Positions 8,243 through 16,065 of a stretch of DNA of 64,000 bases are shown piece after piece. The stretch's first letter is position 1. Every line of letters starts with the position of its first letter. The notes beneath the pieces were generated by a model. That model saw only the letters and a list, made by a program, of their open reading frames with translations, searched no databases and was not told the DNA's origin. A program made the position numbers and the translations under genes. Source of the DNA: Pseudomonas atagonensis (GTDB lineage: Bacteria; Pseudomonadota; Gammaproteobacteria; Pseudomonadales; Pseudomonadaceae); assembly GCF_011369485.1 (NCBI RefSeq), contig NZ_VXCA01000005.1, forward strand, positions 1 through 64,000. The letters run 5' to 3'.

Positions 8243-9033
8243 TAGAGTTTATACCCGGGGTCTTGTTTATCGAGTTTGCGCAGCAACGCCGGCCAGGCCA
8301 GCGCGCCACCCATGCCTTGAGCACTTTTGGTCACGCCGGCGATCATCGCTTTGGCGCCCGCGAGGATTTGCGGTTCGATGGCGATGAGTTCGGCGCCGCC
8401 GGTCTGCGCCATCACCTGAATGTCGCAGGCGCGCTGGAAGGTGAACATCATGAGAAAGGTGTCGGCGATGGTGCCGCCGCAGGTCAACAGACCGTGGTTG
8501 TGCAGCATGAGGAAGTTGTTCTCGCCGAGATCGGTCTGCAACCGCGCTTTCTCTTCGTGGTTCAGCGCCACGCCTTCGTAAGCGTGATACGCCAGGCTCG
8601 ACAGCACGAACAGCGATTGTTGACTGATCGGCAGCACACCCTGTTTTTGCGCGGAAACGGCAACACCGGATGCAGTATGGGTGTGCAGCACGCACACCAC
8701 ATCGTGCCGTACCTCATGCACCGCGCTGTGAATCGTGTAACCGGCGGGATTGATTTCGTAAGGACTGTCCATGAGCTTGTTGCCGGCCTGATCGACCTTC
8801 ACCAGGCTCGACGCCGTGATCTCATGAAACATCAGTCCGAACGGATTGATCAGGAAATCTTCGGTGCCCGGCACTTTGGCGGAAATGTGCGTGAAGATCA
8901 GATCGTCCCAGCCGTGCAAGGCGACCAGACGATAACAAGCGGCGAGGTCGACGCGGGTCTGCCACTCCGCAGCACTGACCTGGTCTTTGAAATTAAGGGA
9001 CGATTGGACGGGGGCTACGCTCACTGTATGCAC
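8242..9033 (-). CDS. Class II aldolase/adducin family protein
   Basis: The 263-residue protein has the class II aldolase/adducin fold. Visible features are the phosphate-loop-like FTHISAKVPG, the metal-binding HTHT (VCVLHTHTASGVAVS) and the later HNHGLL (MLHNHGLLTCGG), which supplies the third metal histidine, with YEG before it. These enzymes cleave or isomerise sugar phosphates or aldols with Zn, but many members of this longer subgroup have unknown substrates. It is first in a leftward operon with the Asp-nucleophile hydrolase. The combination suggests degradation of a specific small organic molecule rather than central sugar metabolism. Confidence 0.85.
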   Translation of the reverse strand: MHTVSVAPVQSSLNFKDQVSAAEWQTRVDLAACYRLVALHGWDDLIFTHISAKVPGTEDFLINPFGLMFHEITASSLVKVDQAGNKLMDSPYEINPAGYTIHSAVHEVRHDVVCVLHTHTASGVAVSAQKQGVLPISQQSLFVLSSLAYHAYEGVALNHEEKARLQTDLGENNFLMLHNHGLLTCGGTIADTFLMMFTFQRACDIQVMAQTGGAELIAIEPQILAGAKAMIAGVTKSAQGMGGALAWPALLRKLDKQDPGYKL

Positions 9034-9155
9034 CTCTGCGTTCTTATTGTTCTGCTCGTGTCAGCAGTCTAGTCAGGCGCAGGGGTTCACGTAGTTGCAT
9101 TGCCAGCCAGCTTGATGACTGAGCGAGTCAGCAATGCAAACAGCTTGGATCCATG

Positions 9156-9842
9156 TCAAAGCACCGACGCCAACAAGGGCGCAGCGAACAGATTGAGCAG
9201 CCCGGTGAGCACCATGACCAGGCCCGCCACCGAACCTTCTTCGCCGCCGACCTCATGCGCGCGACTGACCCCTGCACCGTGCGCGCCGACGCCGAACAGC
9301 GCGCCTCGCGCCAACGCGCTGCGCAGTGGCAACCACTTGAGCAGCACCCCGCCGAGCATCGCGCCGAACACCCCGGTAAACATCACGAACACGGCTGTCA
9401 GCTCCGGCACGCCTCCGAGGTCCTGCGCCAGCGGCATGGCAAACGGCGTGGTGATCGAACGCGGCACCAGCGACATCGTCACCGAACTATCGAGCGCCAG
9501 CGCTTTGGCCAGGCCGAACGACGTTGCGATCGATGCCGCACTGCCCACCACCATGCCCAGCAACAAGGCCGACCAGTGCCGCATCAACAGGCGCCGCTGT
9601 TGCCAGATCGGCACGGCAAACGCCACCGTGACAGGGCCGAGCACCAGCATCAACCAATGGGTATTGCTGGCGTATTCGGCGTACGCGGTGTGCAGCGGTA
9701 CAGCGAGCGCCAGCAACAACACGGGCACCAGAATCAGCGGCGACAACAGGTAGCGCCCGGTGCACCGATAGATCCAGCGACTGAACACATACGCCAGCAG
9801 AGTAAAGGCGAGCCAGAACATCGGCATCCATTCAAGCTTCAT
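9156..9842 (-). CDS. LrgB/CidB family membrane protein
   Basis: The 228-residue, strongly hydrophobic protein has several membrane helices and the conserved block KALALDSSVTMSLVPRSITTPFAM, characteristic of LrgB/CidB, together with FTGVFGAMLGGVLL and GVGAHGAGVSRA. The family works with LrgA/CidA, first described as an antiholin/holin-like pair in Staphylococcus and later linked to export of metabolites such as glycolate or pyruvate. The gene overlaps lrgA by 11 bases and is clearly the second gene of that two-gene operon. It is full length. Confidence 0.9.
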   Translation of the reverse strand: MKLEWMPMFWLAFTLLAYVFSRWIYRCTGRYLLSPLILVPVLLLALAVPLHTAYAEYASNTHWLMLVLGPVTVAFAVPIWQQRRLLMRHWSALLLGMVVGSAASIATSFGLAKALALDSSVTMSLVPRSITTPFAMPLAQDLGGVPELTAVFVMFTGVFGAMLGGVLLKWLPLRSALARGALFGVGAHGAGVSRAHEVGGEEGSVAGLVMVLTGLLNLFAAPLLASVL

Positions 9843-10218
9843 GGGACCGCCTCAGGCGCACGGCCAATTCCACGGTGAACGCGGTCACCAGCATGACCAT
9901 CAACGTACTCGCACCGATCACCAGCAAAATCCGCCAGCCGTCATTGCGCAGCAACGCGCCGTAATCCAGAAGACTCATCAACGCCGGAATGAAAAACAGC
10001 AACATCTCGGCCATCAGCAAACCGGCGCCCAATTGCAGCGCTGCGGGTTTGACCCAACCGAACGCGAACGCCAGCAGCAACAACGCCATGCCGACCACAC
10101 CGCCGGGAATGGGCCACGCGAGCCACGCCGCGAGTTGGCAGCCGAGCAGATAGAGACCCAGCAATACCGCCAGTTCGGCGAGCAGACGGGAAAGGTGTTT
10201 GAAGGTGACAGCGTTCAT
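9832..10218 (-). CDS. LrgA/CidA family membrane protein
   Basis: The 128-residue protein has four hydrophobic segments (for example LAVLLGLYLLGCQLAAWLAW) and the family block PIPGGVVGMALLLLAF, then LLFFIPALMSLLDYG. This matches LrgA/CidA, a small holin-like inner-membrane protein. It is encoded divergently from a LysR-type regulator only 95 bases away, the classical arrangement for a cid-type operon under LysR control. Acetate, pyruvate or overflow metabolism is the usual signal in relatives; here it is inference. Confidence 0.9.
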   Translation of the reverse strand: MNAVTFKHLSRLLAELAVLLGLYLLGCQLAAWLAWPIPGGVVGMALLLLAFAFGWVKPAALQLGAGLLMAEMLLFFIPALMSLLDYGALLRNDGWRILLVIGASTLMVMLVTAFTVELAVRLRRSHEA

Positions 10219-10292
10219 GATTTTGCTCCTGACAGGCGCCTATTTTACGAAGCGACCTGCCATCACCGAAGCGAATTGTTAGACTCGATGCC

Positions 10293-10307
10293 ATTCCAAA
10301 ACGGAAT
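10293..10307 (+). promoter_or_regulatory. LysR-type dyad between lrgA and lysR
   Basis: ATTCC-AAAAC-GGAAT is a perfect interrupted palindrome and contains the T-N11-A arrangement that LysR-family proteins bind. It lies six bases before the regulator's ATG in the shared promoter region, so autoregulation and control of lrgAB are plausible. A second activation half-site was not found with confidence. Confidence 0.4.
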
Positions 10308-10313
10308 CAGGTC

Positions 10314-11201
10314 ATGGAATTCAAACAGCTGCGCAGTTTCGTCGAAGTCATGCATCAGGGCGGGTTCACCCAAGCGGCGAAAACCCTGCACATCAGTCAG
10401 TCGGCGGTCAGTAAACAGGTCGCGCAACTGGAGCAAAGTCTCGGCACGCCCTTGCTCGAACGACTGGGTTCGCAATTGCGCCTGACCGCCGCCGGCAGCG
10501 TCGTGTTGCAACGCGCCGAAGCCATGTTGCGGTTGCGCAATGAATTGCTCGTCGAGCTGGACGATCTCAGTCATCTGGCGCGCGGCGAACTGCGCCTCGG
10601 GCTGCCGCTGCTGGGCAGTGACGCATTGTTCGCCGGGCTGTTTGCCGAATACCGGCGGCGCTATCCGAACATCAGCATCCAGCTGCTTGAGGGGGGCAGC
10701 CGCAATATCGAACAGGCAGTGTTGAGCGGCGAGCTGGAACTGGGCGGCAGTTTGCTGCCGAAAGACCCGCAGTTCGACTGTCAGCCGTTCTGCGATGAGC
10801 GACTGGACGCGCTGCTGCCCGCAGATCATCCACTGGCCTCTCGCGGTGAAGTTGGTCTGGAAGAGTTGGCCGAGACGCCATTTCTGCTTTATCAGCGCAG
10901 CTTCGTGCTCAATGACCGCTTGCTGCAGGCGTGTCAGCAACTGGGATTCACACCCAAAGAAGGTGGGCGCAGCGGGCAGGCGGATTTTCTCGCAGCGCTG
11001 GTGGCCGCAGGGCAAGGCGTAGTGCTCTTGCCCAGCGTGGTGGCGCGCGGTCTGGTGCGGCCAGGCGTGGTTCGTCTGACCTTGCGGGCGCCGGATTATC
11101 TGCGCTGGGACATTGCCTTTATCTGGCGCCAAGGCGCCTATCTGTCGAAAGCCGCCCAGGCGTGGCTGGCGTTGTTGCGCGAGCGGGCAATCAGCCCTTG
11201 A
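10314..11201 (+). CDS. LysR family transcriptional regulator
   Basis: The 295-residue protein has the N-terminal winged helix-turn-helix of LysR regulators (MEFKQLRSFVEVMHQGGFTQAAKTLHISQSAVSKQVAQLE) and a C-terminal periplasmic-binding-protein-like effector domain beginning near residue 90 (LRLGLPLLGSDALFAGLFAEY). It diverges from lrgA/lrgB and most likely controls them, as CidR-like regulators do. The final codons overlap the end of the convergent flavodoxin gene by 11 bases. The effector cannot be told from the sequence. Confidence 0.9.
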   Translation: MEFKQLRSFVEVMHQGGFTQAAKTLHISQSAVSKQVAQLEQSLGTPLLERLGSQLRLTAAGSVVLQRAEAMLRLRNELLVELDDLSHLARGELRLGLPLLGSDALFAGLFAEYRRRYPNISIQLLEGGSRNIEQAVLSGELELGGSLLPKDPQFDCQPFCDERLDALLPADHPLASRGEVGLEELAETPFLLYQRSFVLNDRLLQACQQLGFTPKEGGRSGQADFLAALVAAGQGVVLLPSVVARGLVRPGVVRLTLRAPDYLRWDIAFIWRQGAYLSKAAQAWLALLRERAISP

Positions 11202-11646
11202 GTACGGCGATCAACTCCGCCAGCCAAGGTTCGGCGTCGGTTTCCGGCGTCACGCTTTCGCTGGCGTCGATGCGCAACATCTCCTGCACTTCATTCACGC
11301 CGAGTTCGCCGAACAGCTCGCGCATCTGCTCGCCGCCGCCGCAGAAGGTGTCGCCATAACTGGCATCCCCCAAAGCAATCACCGCGCCGGGCAGACCACG
11401 CCAGGCCGCCGGTAGTTGATCACGAATGCTCGAATACAGTGGCTGCAGGTTGTCCGGCAACTCACCCATGCCGGTGGTCGAGGTCACAGCGAGAAACGCT
11501 TCAGGGCCGAATGCCTGAATGTCCGCCAGGCTGGCGCGCGAGTTGTAAAAGGTTTCAAAACCGGCGGCTTTCAGCAGGTTCTGGGCGTGGCGAGCGACTT
11601 CTTCGGCGGTGCCGTAGACCGAACCGGAGAGGATGGCGACTTTCAT
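11191..11646 (-). CDS. Flavodoxin (MioC-like)
   Basis: The 151-residue protein begins MKVAILSGSVYGTAEEVA. The FMN phosphate loop is the SGSVYGTAEEVA segment; TSTTGMGELPDN and GDASYGDTFCGGGEQM form the isoalloxazine loops. This is a short-chain flavodoxin that carries electrons with FMN. The MioC-like assignment comes from size and the loop sequences. I chose the ATG at 11646 because it starts exactly at the fold; a longer frame upstream adds 50 residues without similarity. It converges on the LysR gene with an 11-base overlap. Its redox partner is unknown. Confidence 0.85.
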   Translation of the reverse strand: MKVAILSGSVYGTAEEVARHAQNLLKAAGFETFYNSRASLADIQAFGPEAFLAVTSTTGMGELPDNLQPLYSSIRDQLPAAWRGLPGAVIALGDASYGDTFCGGGEQMRELFGELGVNEVQEMLRIDASESVTPETDAEPWLAELIAVLKG

Positions 11647-11798
11647 CAATCTGATCCTGAAACTGAAAAAAAGAGCGGCGATATTAACAGCCTGAGCCGT
11701 GAAGTTGCGATTGGCTCTCAACGCGCATTGATGGCCTATAGACAGCCCTCTGCAATCTTCTAGAATGCCTGCCACCGAAACACCGAAAGGGTTCAAGG

Positions 11799-12275
11799 AT
11801 GATCAACGCTAGCCTGTTGCAAATGGTGATCAACGCGTCGAACGACGGAATCGTGGTGGCTGAAAAGGAAGGTGAACAGGACAACATCCTGATTTACGTC
11901 AACCCGGCTTTCGAGCGCCTGACCGGTTACAGCAGCGAAGAAGTTCTCTATCAGGACTGCCGTTTTCTGCAGGCTGGAGATCGTGATCAGGATACTCTGA
12001 CGCTGATTCGCGACACGTTGCGCAATGGCGGCTCATGCCGGGAAATCCTGCGCAACTATCGCAAGGACGGTACGCCGTTCTGGAATGAATTGTCGTTATC
12101 GACAGTGAAAAATGCCGATGACGGACTGACGTATTTCATCGGTGTGCAGAAGGATGTGACCGTTCAGGTCAAGGCTCAGCAACGGGTTGCGCAGCTGGAA
12201 GCACAGGTTGCCGCACTGGAAGCCGAGCTTGCGGCGCTGAAAACGACGAACGGTTCAAACAAAACAGCGAACTAA
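11799..12275 (+). CDS. Short LOV-domain blue-light photoreceptor
   Basis: The 158-residue protein is a single LOV/PAS domain with short N- and C-terminal helices and no effector domain. The photoactive cysteine is C54 in YQDCRFLQ; flavin-binding N and Q residues appear in NYRKDGTPFWNEL and YFIGVQKDV. It aligns almost without gaps to my memory of the P. putida short LOV proteins PpSB1 and PpSB2. Arginines R55, R62 and R71 match flavin-phosphate-binding arginines, but L67 occupies the place of R66 in slow-cycling PpSB1. The C-terminus (residues 125-150) is a coiled-coil helix rich in Ala/Leu/Glu, suited to dimer formation. Neighbours are an unknown protein downstream and a LitR-type regulator, which suggests light-dependent gene control. 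Confidence 0.9.
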   Translation: MINASLLQMVINASNDGIVVAEKEGEQDNILIYVNPAFERLTGYSSEEVLYQDCRFLQAGDRDQDTLTLIRDTLRNGGSCREILRNYRKDGTPFWNELSLSTVKNADDGLTYFIGVQKDVTVQVKAQQRVAQLEAQVAALEAELAALKTTNGSNKTAN

Positions 12276-12329
12276 TTGTCATTAACTACAATCACCAATG
12301 ACTTTGTAACTATTTCTTTCGAGTTAGCC

Positions 12330-12935
12330 ATGCAGCGCGACGCCCTTCTCACTCAGGATGAGCTGGATTTCATCCAGACCATGCAGCACAACCCGCAACT
12401 GAACGTGCGGGATGCGACGTCGAGTCTGCTGGTTAACGGCGGTTCGCAGATCCGTGATTTGCTCACGCGTCTTGCGGCTCACGAACAGGTGACCATCCAG
12501 GCCAACTTCGAAAATCAGCAAATGACTTTCCCGCTGCACCTGGTGGAAGACGAATTTCATGCGCTGCACCTGCGCTTAGGGGTGCCGAGCATTTACGAAG
12601 ACGGGCCGATGGTCCGGCCATGGCGGTTGGTGCTGGAGGAGCCGGTGGCACTGGAAAATGCCAATGGCCAGCCGGGCATGCTGTGGGTTCACGAGGTTTC
12701 GCACAAAGGCGTGTTGCTGGAAGTGCGCAACAAGACCAAACCGCCAAAGAATTTCGCCTTGTGGTTCAGCCCGTCGGGGTATGAGCGGATTTCACTGCGC
12801 GGCCACTTCGAACGCGAAACCGAGCAAGGCTTCTACGCCTACGACTTGAGCCAGACCGAAGCCGAAGAAACCGAGCGTCTGCGCCAGTTCATTCTGCAAC
12901 AACACCGCCTGACCCACCCTTCCCTGCATACCTGA
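12330..12935 (+). CDS. Protein of unknown function, possibly divergent PilZ-like
   Basis: About 201 residues from ATG 12330 (MQRDALLTQDELDFIQTM). I do not recognise a named family. The first half is helical, the second looks beta-rich: WRLVLEEPVAL, then VHEVSHKGVLLEV, then FALWFSPSGYERISLRG. The V-S-x-x-G-x-x-L pattern recalls the second motif of PilZ domains, but a clear RxxxR motif is missing, so this is only a suggestion. It follows the LOV gene by 54 bases on the same strand and probably shares its transcript. A TTG start at 12276 is possible but has no better ribosome site. It ends three bases from the convergent regulator gene. Confidence 0.6.
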   Translation: MQRDALLTQDELDFIQTMQHNPQLNVRDATSSLLVNGGSQIRDLLTRLAAHEQVTIQANFENQQMTFPLHLVEDEFHALHLRLGVPSIYEDGPMVRPWRLVLEEPVALENANGQPGMLWVHEVSHKGVLLEVRNKTKPPKNFALWFSPSGYERISLRGHFERETEQGFYAYDLSQTEAEETERLRQFILQQHRLTHPSLHT

Positions 12936-12946
12936 CTGTCAGGTAT
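12928..12946. other. Palindrome spanning two convergent stop codons
   Basis: ATACCTGACTGTCAGGTAT is a perfect 8-bp dyad with a three-base centre. It contains the TGA stop of the rightward unknown gene and the TGA stop of the leftward MerR gene. It may form a hairpin at the 3' end of both transcripts; there is no T-run, so it is not a standard terminator. Confidence 0.45.
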
Positions 12947-13934
12947 CGAGCTTGCCGGCGAGAAATTGCGTCAGCCGCTGACGCATCGTCGCCCCTTCGT
13001 TACCCAGACAGCCGATTGACGAGCCTTGCAGACTGTCCTGCGCCAGATCGGCCGCATCCCCCGCCAGCATCACCGGACAATCCAGGCTCAGCGCCAGACG
13101 ATTCAAGCGTCGCGGCAATTCTGCCGCCGGTGCATGGTTGGAAAACAGTACCAGCGCCTGTGGTTTGATTTTTTCGCAGACCAATGTCAGTTCGTCGAAC
13201 GGCTGGCCACTGGTCAACACGCGCACGCCCGAATCGCTGCTACTGAGAAACAACGCCGCCACCAGCAATTCAAGTTCACGGCATTGGCCGGCCAGCGCGC
13301 TGACCACGATCTTGCGCGGCTGCGAGCCCCGCAACGCGATGATTCTTTGCAGCACCCGCGTGCGCAGATAGCCGTCGAGAAACAGCCACTCACTGGTTTG
13401 CCCGAAAGCTTCCTGGCGCTGCAGCAATTGCCGCCAGAGCGGCATCAGGATGTCCTGAAACACCACGGGCAACGAGTAAGAAAAAAAGATCTGGCCGTAC
13501 ACACGATCGAGCTCGATGTCGTCGAACTCACTGACCGCGCGCTGCACCTGATGCTGCCACTGCTGATAATCAGCCTGAACACGATCATCGGGAATGATGT
13601 GCGCCAACACTTTCAAGGGTTCGGTCTTGGCGAGGATCTTGCCGACCTTGCTCACTGCCACGCCCCGGTCGATCCATTCGACAATGCTGCGCACGCGCTC
13701 GATTTCGGTCATTGAATACAGGCGATGCCCACTTTCGGTGCGTGTCGGCTCGATCAAACCATAGCGTCGCTCCCACGCGCGCAGCGTCACCGGATTAACC
13801 CCGGTCAGTCGCGAGACTTCGCGTATGGGGAAAAGATCTTCGCGCTCGAGCGCAACAGAGGCCTGCAATGCAGGGCTAACGTCCGTTATGACAGGCATTG
13901 TGCGTTCGACGTCCTTGTGGGTTTTGGATCCCAT
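12939..13934 (-). CDS. MerR family regulator of the LitR/CarH type
   Basis: The protein has an N-terminal MerR helix-turn-helix (FPIREVSRLTGVNPVTLRAWERRYGLIEPTRTESGHRLYS) and a C-terminal region like the cobalamin-binding half of LitR/CarH regulators. The cobalamin residues seem absent: there is no Wx9EH motif and no DxHxxG loop (the relevant area reads LSSSDSGVRVLTSGQ). That fits the class of LitR proteins in Pseudomonas that do not bind B12 and, as I recall, work with a short LOV protein instead. A LOV gene lies just beyond the convergent unknown gene. It is 331 residues if it starts at 13934; an ATG at 13898 (MPVITDVSPAL) is an alternative. It probably represses promoters nearby in the dark. 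Confidence 0.85.
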   Translation of the reverse strand: MGSKTHKDVERTMPVITDVSPALQASVALEREDLFPIREVSRLTGVNPVTLRAWERRYGLIEPTRTESGHRLYSMTEIERVRSIVEWIDRGVAVSKVGKILAKTEPLKVLAHIIPDDRVQADYQQWQHQVQRAVSEFDDIELDRVYGQIFFSYSLPVVFQDILMPLWRQLLQRQEAFGQTSEWLFLDGYLRTRVLQRIIALRGSQPRKIVVSALAGQCRELELLVAALFLSSSDSGVRVLTSGQPFDELTLVCEKIKPQALVLFSNHAPAAELPRRLNRLALSLDCPVMLAGDAADLAQDSLQGSSIGCLGNEGATMRQRLTQFLAGKLDT

Positions 13935-14032
13935 TCTAACGCTGATGCCCCATTTGAGTTCAAGTGATGATCTGCGACGAAAGTCTCTGGTTTAATCACG
14001 AAAATCAGGAATAATCCTTGCTTGGTGAAAAA

Positions 14033-14058
14033 CGCAGGCCTCTACCCCTGGCCTGCGT
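14033..14058 (-). terminator. Leftward terminator-like hairpin upstream of litR
   Basis: ACGCAGGC (14033-14040) and GCCTGCGT (14051-14058) form a perfect 8-bp stem with a ten-base loop. Read leftward, the hairpin is followed by TTTTTCACC, as in an intrinsic terminator. No leftward gene lies to its right, so it may shield the regulator from antisense transcription, or act as an operator. Confidence 0.4.
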
Positions 14059-14108
14059 AAAGCGAAGCTCCTACCCGGAGCGACGCAATCGAAATACGGA
14101 GATACACA

Positions 14109-14684
14109 ATGTCTACTTCCCCCGTCACGCTGATGGTTGCGCGTCGCGTCGCCGACGGCCGCTATCAAGACCTGATTGCCTGGCTGCGCGAAGGCGAACA
14201 ACTGGCAACCGACTTTCCCGGTTATCTCGGCTCTGGCGTGCTGGCTCCGCCGCCCGGCGATAACGAATTCCAGATTATCTTCCGCTTCGTCGACGAACAG
14301 ACCCTGCACGCCTGGGAGCATTCGGCTTCGCGGACTGCCTGGCTGAGTCGTGGCAGCGATCTGTTTGCGCATCCGAAGGAACATCGCGTCAGCGGTATTG
14401 AAGGCTGGTTCGGCGCCAATGCCATCGGTCAGCGCCCGCCGCGCTGGAAACAGGCGGTGGCGATCTGGCTGGCGTTCTTCCCGGTGTCGCTGCTGTTCAA
14501 CTTCGTCCTCGGCCCGCTGCTGGCTGAAATGAGCCTGCTGCCCCGGGTGTTGATCAGCACGGCGTGCCTGACACCACTGATGGTGTACTTCTTTATTCCG
14601 CTGTCGACGCGGTTGCTGGCGAACTGGCTGAACAGCACACCAACGCGTCCCTTGCCGGCAACGCCCTCCACACAAAACCGCTGA
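14109..14684 (+). CDS. Antibiotic biosynthesis monooxygenase-domain membrane protein
   Basis: The 191-residue protein has an N-terminal ferredoxin-like ABM domain (residues about 5-100: VTLMVARRVADGRYQDLIAWLREGEQLA, with FQIIFRFVDEQTLHAWEHS) and two membrane helices (AVAIWLAFFPVSLLFNFVLGP; LISTACLTPLMVYFFIPL). This ABM-plus-membrane-anchor layout is common in proteobacteria, but its reaction is unknown; small-molecule oxidation or sensing is inferred from the fold. It heads the rightward run towards folM, diverging from the LitR-type gene. Its promoter in 13935-14108 is therefore a natural candidate for light control. Confidence 0.8.
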   Translation: MSTSPVTLMVARRVADGRYQDLIAWLREGEQLATDFPGYLGSGVLAPPPGDNEFQIIFRFVDEQTLHAWEHSASRTAWLSRGSDLFAHPKEHRVSGIEGWFGANAIGQRPPRWKQAVAIWLAFFPVSLLFNFVLGPLLAEMSLLPRVLISTACLTPLMVYFFIPLSTRLLANWLNSTPTRPLPATPSTQNR

Positions 14685-14772
14685 CCTGCCACGAGGTCGT
14701 TGAAACCCGGTCTTAGGTGTACGGCTGGCGTCGCTGTTATAGTTTTTGCTCCCATCGCGACGCGAGCCGTTC

Positions 14773-15483
14773 ATGACCACAACTTCCGCTCCGATCCTGA
14801 TCACCGGCGCCGGCCAGCGTGTCGGTCTGCACTGCGCGCAGCGCTTGCTCGAAGACGGCCATCGGGTGATTTTCACTTACCGCAGTGAACGCCCCGGCGT
14901 GCAAACGCTGCGTGATCTGGGCGCCATCGGTGTGTTCGCCGATTTTTCCAGCGAGGCCAGCATCCTCGCCTTCATCGGTGAACTGAAAACCCGCACCGAC
15001 AGCCTGCGGGCGATCATCCATAACGCCTCCGAATGGCTCGCCGAAACCCCGGGCAGCGAAGCAGAAGCCTTCACCCGTCTGTACAACGTGCAAATGCTCG
15101 CGCCCTATCTGATCAACCTGCACTGCGCCGAACTGCTACACCGCTCGACGCCCGCCGACATCATCCACATCAGCGACGACGTCACCCGCAAGGGCAGCAG
15201 CAAGCACATCGGTTATTGCGCGACCAAGGCCGGGCTCGACAGCCTGACCCTCTCCTTCGCTGCCCGCTATGCCCCGGCGATCAAGGTCAACGGCATCGCG
15301 CCGGCCCTGCTATTGTTCAATCCCGACGACGACGCGGCGTACCGCGCAAAAGCGCTGGCGAAATCCGCGCTGGGCATCGAGCCCGGCAGCGAAGTGATCT
15401 ATCAAAGCCTGCGCTATCTGCTCGACAACCCTTATGTCACCGGCACGACCCTGACCGTCAATGGCGGAAGGCACGTCAAATAA
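14773..15483 (+). CDS. folM: Dihydromonapterin reductase FolM
   Basis: The 236-residue SDR enzyme has ITGAGQRVGLHCAQ, whose TGxxxRxG variant of the nucleotide-binding motif marks pteridine reductases. The catalytic region is ISDDVTRKGSSKHIGYCATKAGLD, with Tyr and Lys in YCATK. FolM reduces dihydromonapterin to tetrahydromonapterin with NADPH. The family call is supported strongly by the following folE and folX genes, which supply its substrate. I chose ATG 14773 because it starts at the fold and follows GAGCCG; an in-frame ATG at 14746 adds nine unrelated residues. The gene is 22 bases before folE. Confidence 0.92.
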   Translation: MTTTSAPILITGAGQRVGLHCAQRLLEDGHRVIFTYRSERPGVQTLRDLGAIGVFADFSSEASILAFIGELKTRTDSLRAIIHNASEWLAETPGSEAEAFTRLYNVQMLAPYLINLHCAELLHRSTPADIIHISDDVTRKGSSKHIGYCATKAGLDSLTLSFAARYAPAIKVNGIAPALLLFNPDDDAAYRAKALAKSALGIEPGSEVIYQSLRYLLDNPYVTGTTLTVNGGRHVK

Positions 15484-15504
15484 AGCCGCCCGCGAGGATG
15501 TTCC

Positions 15505-16065
15505 ATGACCCGCTCCCTGCCCGAGAATTACCGTGAAATCCTGATCGGCCTCGGCGAAGATCCCGATCGCGAAGGCTTGCTCGATACGCCAGTGCGTGCG
15601 GCCAAGGCCATGCAGTACTTGTGTCATGGTTACGAACAAAGTGTCGACGACATCGTCAATGGCGCGCTGTTTGCCTCGGACAGCGACGAGATGATCATCG
15701 TCGCCGACATCGAGTTGTACTCGTTGTGCGAACATCACCTGCTGCCCTTCATCGGCAAGGCCCATGTGGCTTATATTCCGACGGGCAAAGTGCTGGGCCT
15801 GTCGAAGATTGCGCGGCTGGTGGACATGTTCGCCCGGCGCCTGCAGATTCAGGAAAACCTCACCCGGCAAATCGCCGATGCGGTGCAACAGGTCACCGAT
15901 GCCGCCGGCGTCGCGGTGGTCATTGAAGCCAGACACATGTGCATGATGATGCGCGGTGTCGAGAAACAGAATTCGACCATGAACACCTCGGTCATGCTTG
16001 GCGCGTTTCGCGAGTCGAGCAATACCCGCCAGGAGTTCCTGCAATTGATTGGACGGAGCAAGTAA
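15505..16065 (+). CDS. folE: GTP cyclohydrolase I
   Basis: The 186-residue enzyme carries the zinc and active-site motifs [23 protein letters not shown] and [21 protein letters not shown], with Cys in both motifs and the CEHH pair. It converts GTP to dihydroneopterin triphosphate, the first step of pterin synthesis. Pseudomonads usually have more than one folE. This copy, placed between folM and folX, most likely feeds the tetrahydromonapterin branch, which provides the cofactor for phenylalanine hydroxylase, rather than folate alone. It directly abuts folX. Confidence 0.95.
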   Translation: MTRSLPENYREILIGLGEDPDREGLLDTPVRAAKAMQYLCHGYEQSVDDIVNGALFASDSDEMIIVADIELYSLCEHHLLPFIGKAHVAYIPTGKVLGLSKIARLVDMFARRLQIQENLTRQIADAVQQVTDAAGVAVVIEARHMCMMMRGVEKQNSTMNTSVMLGAFRESSNTRQEFLQLIGRSK

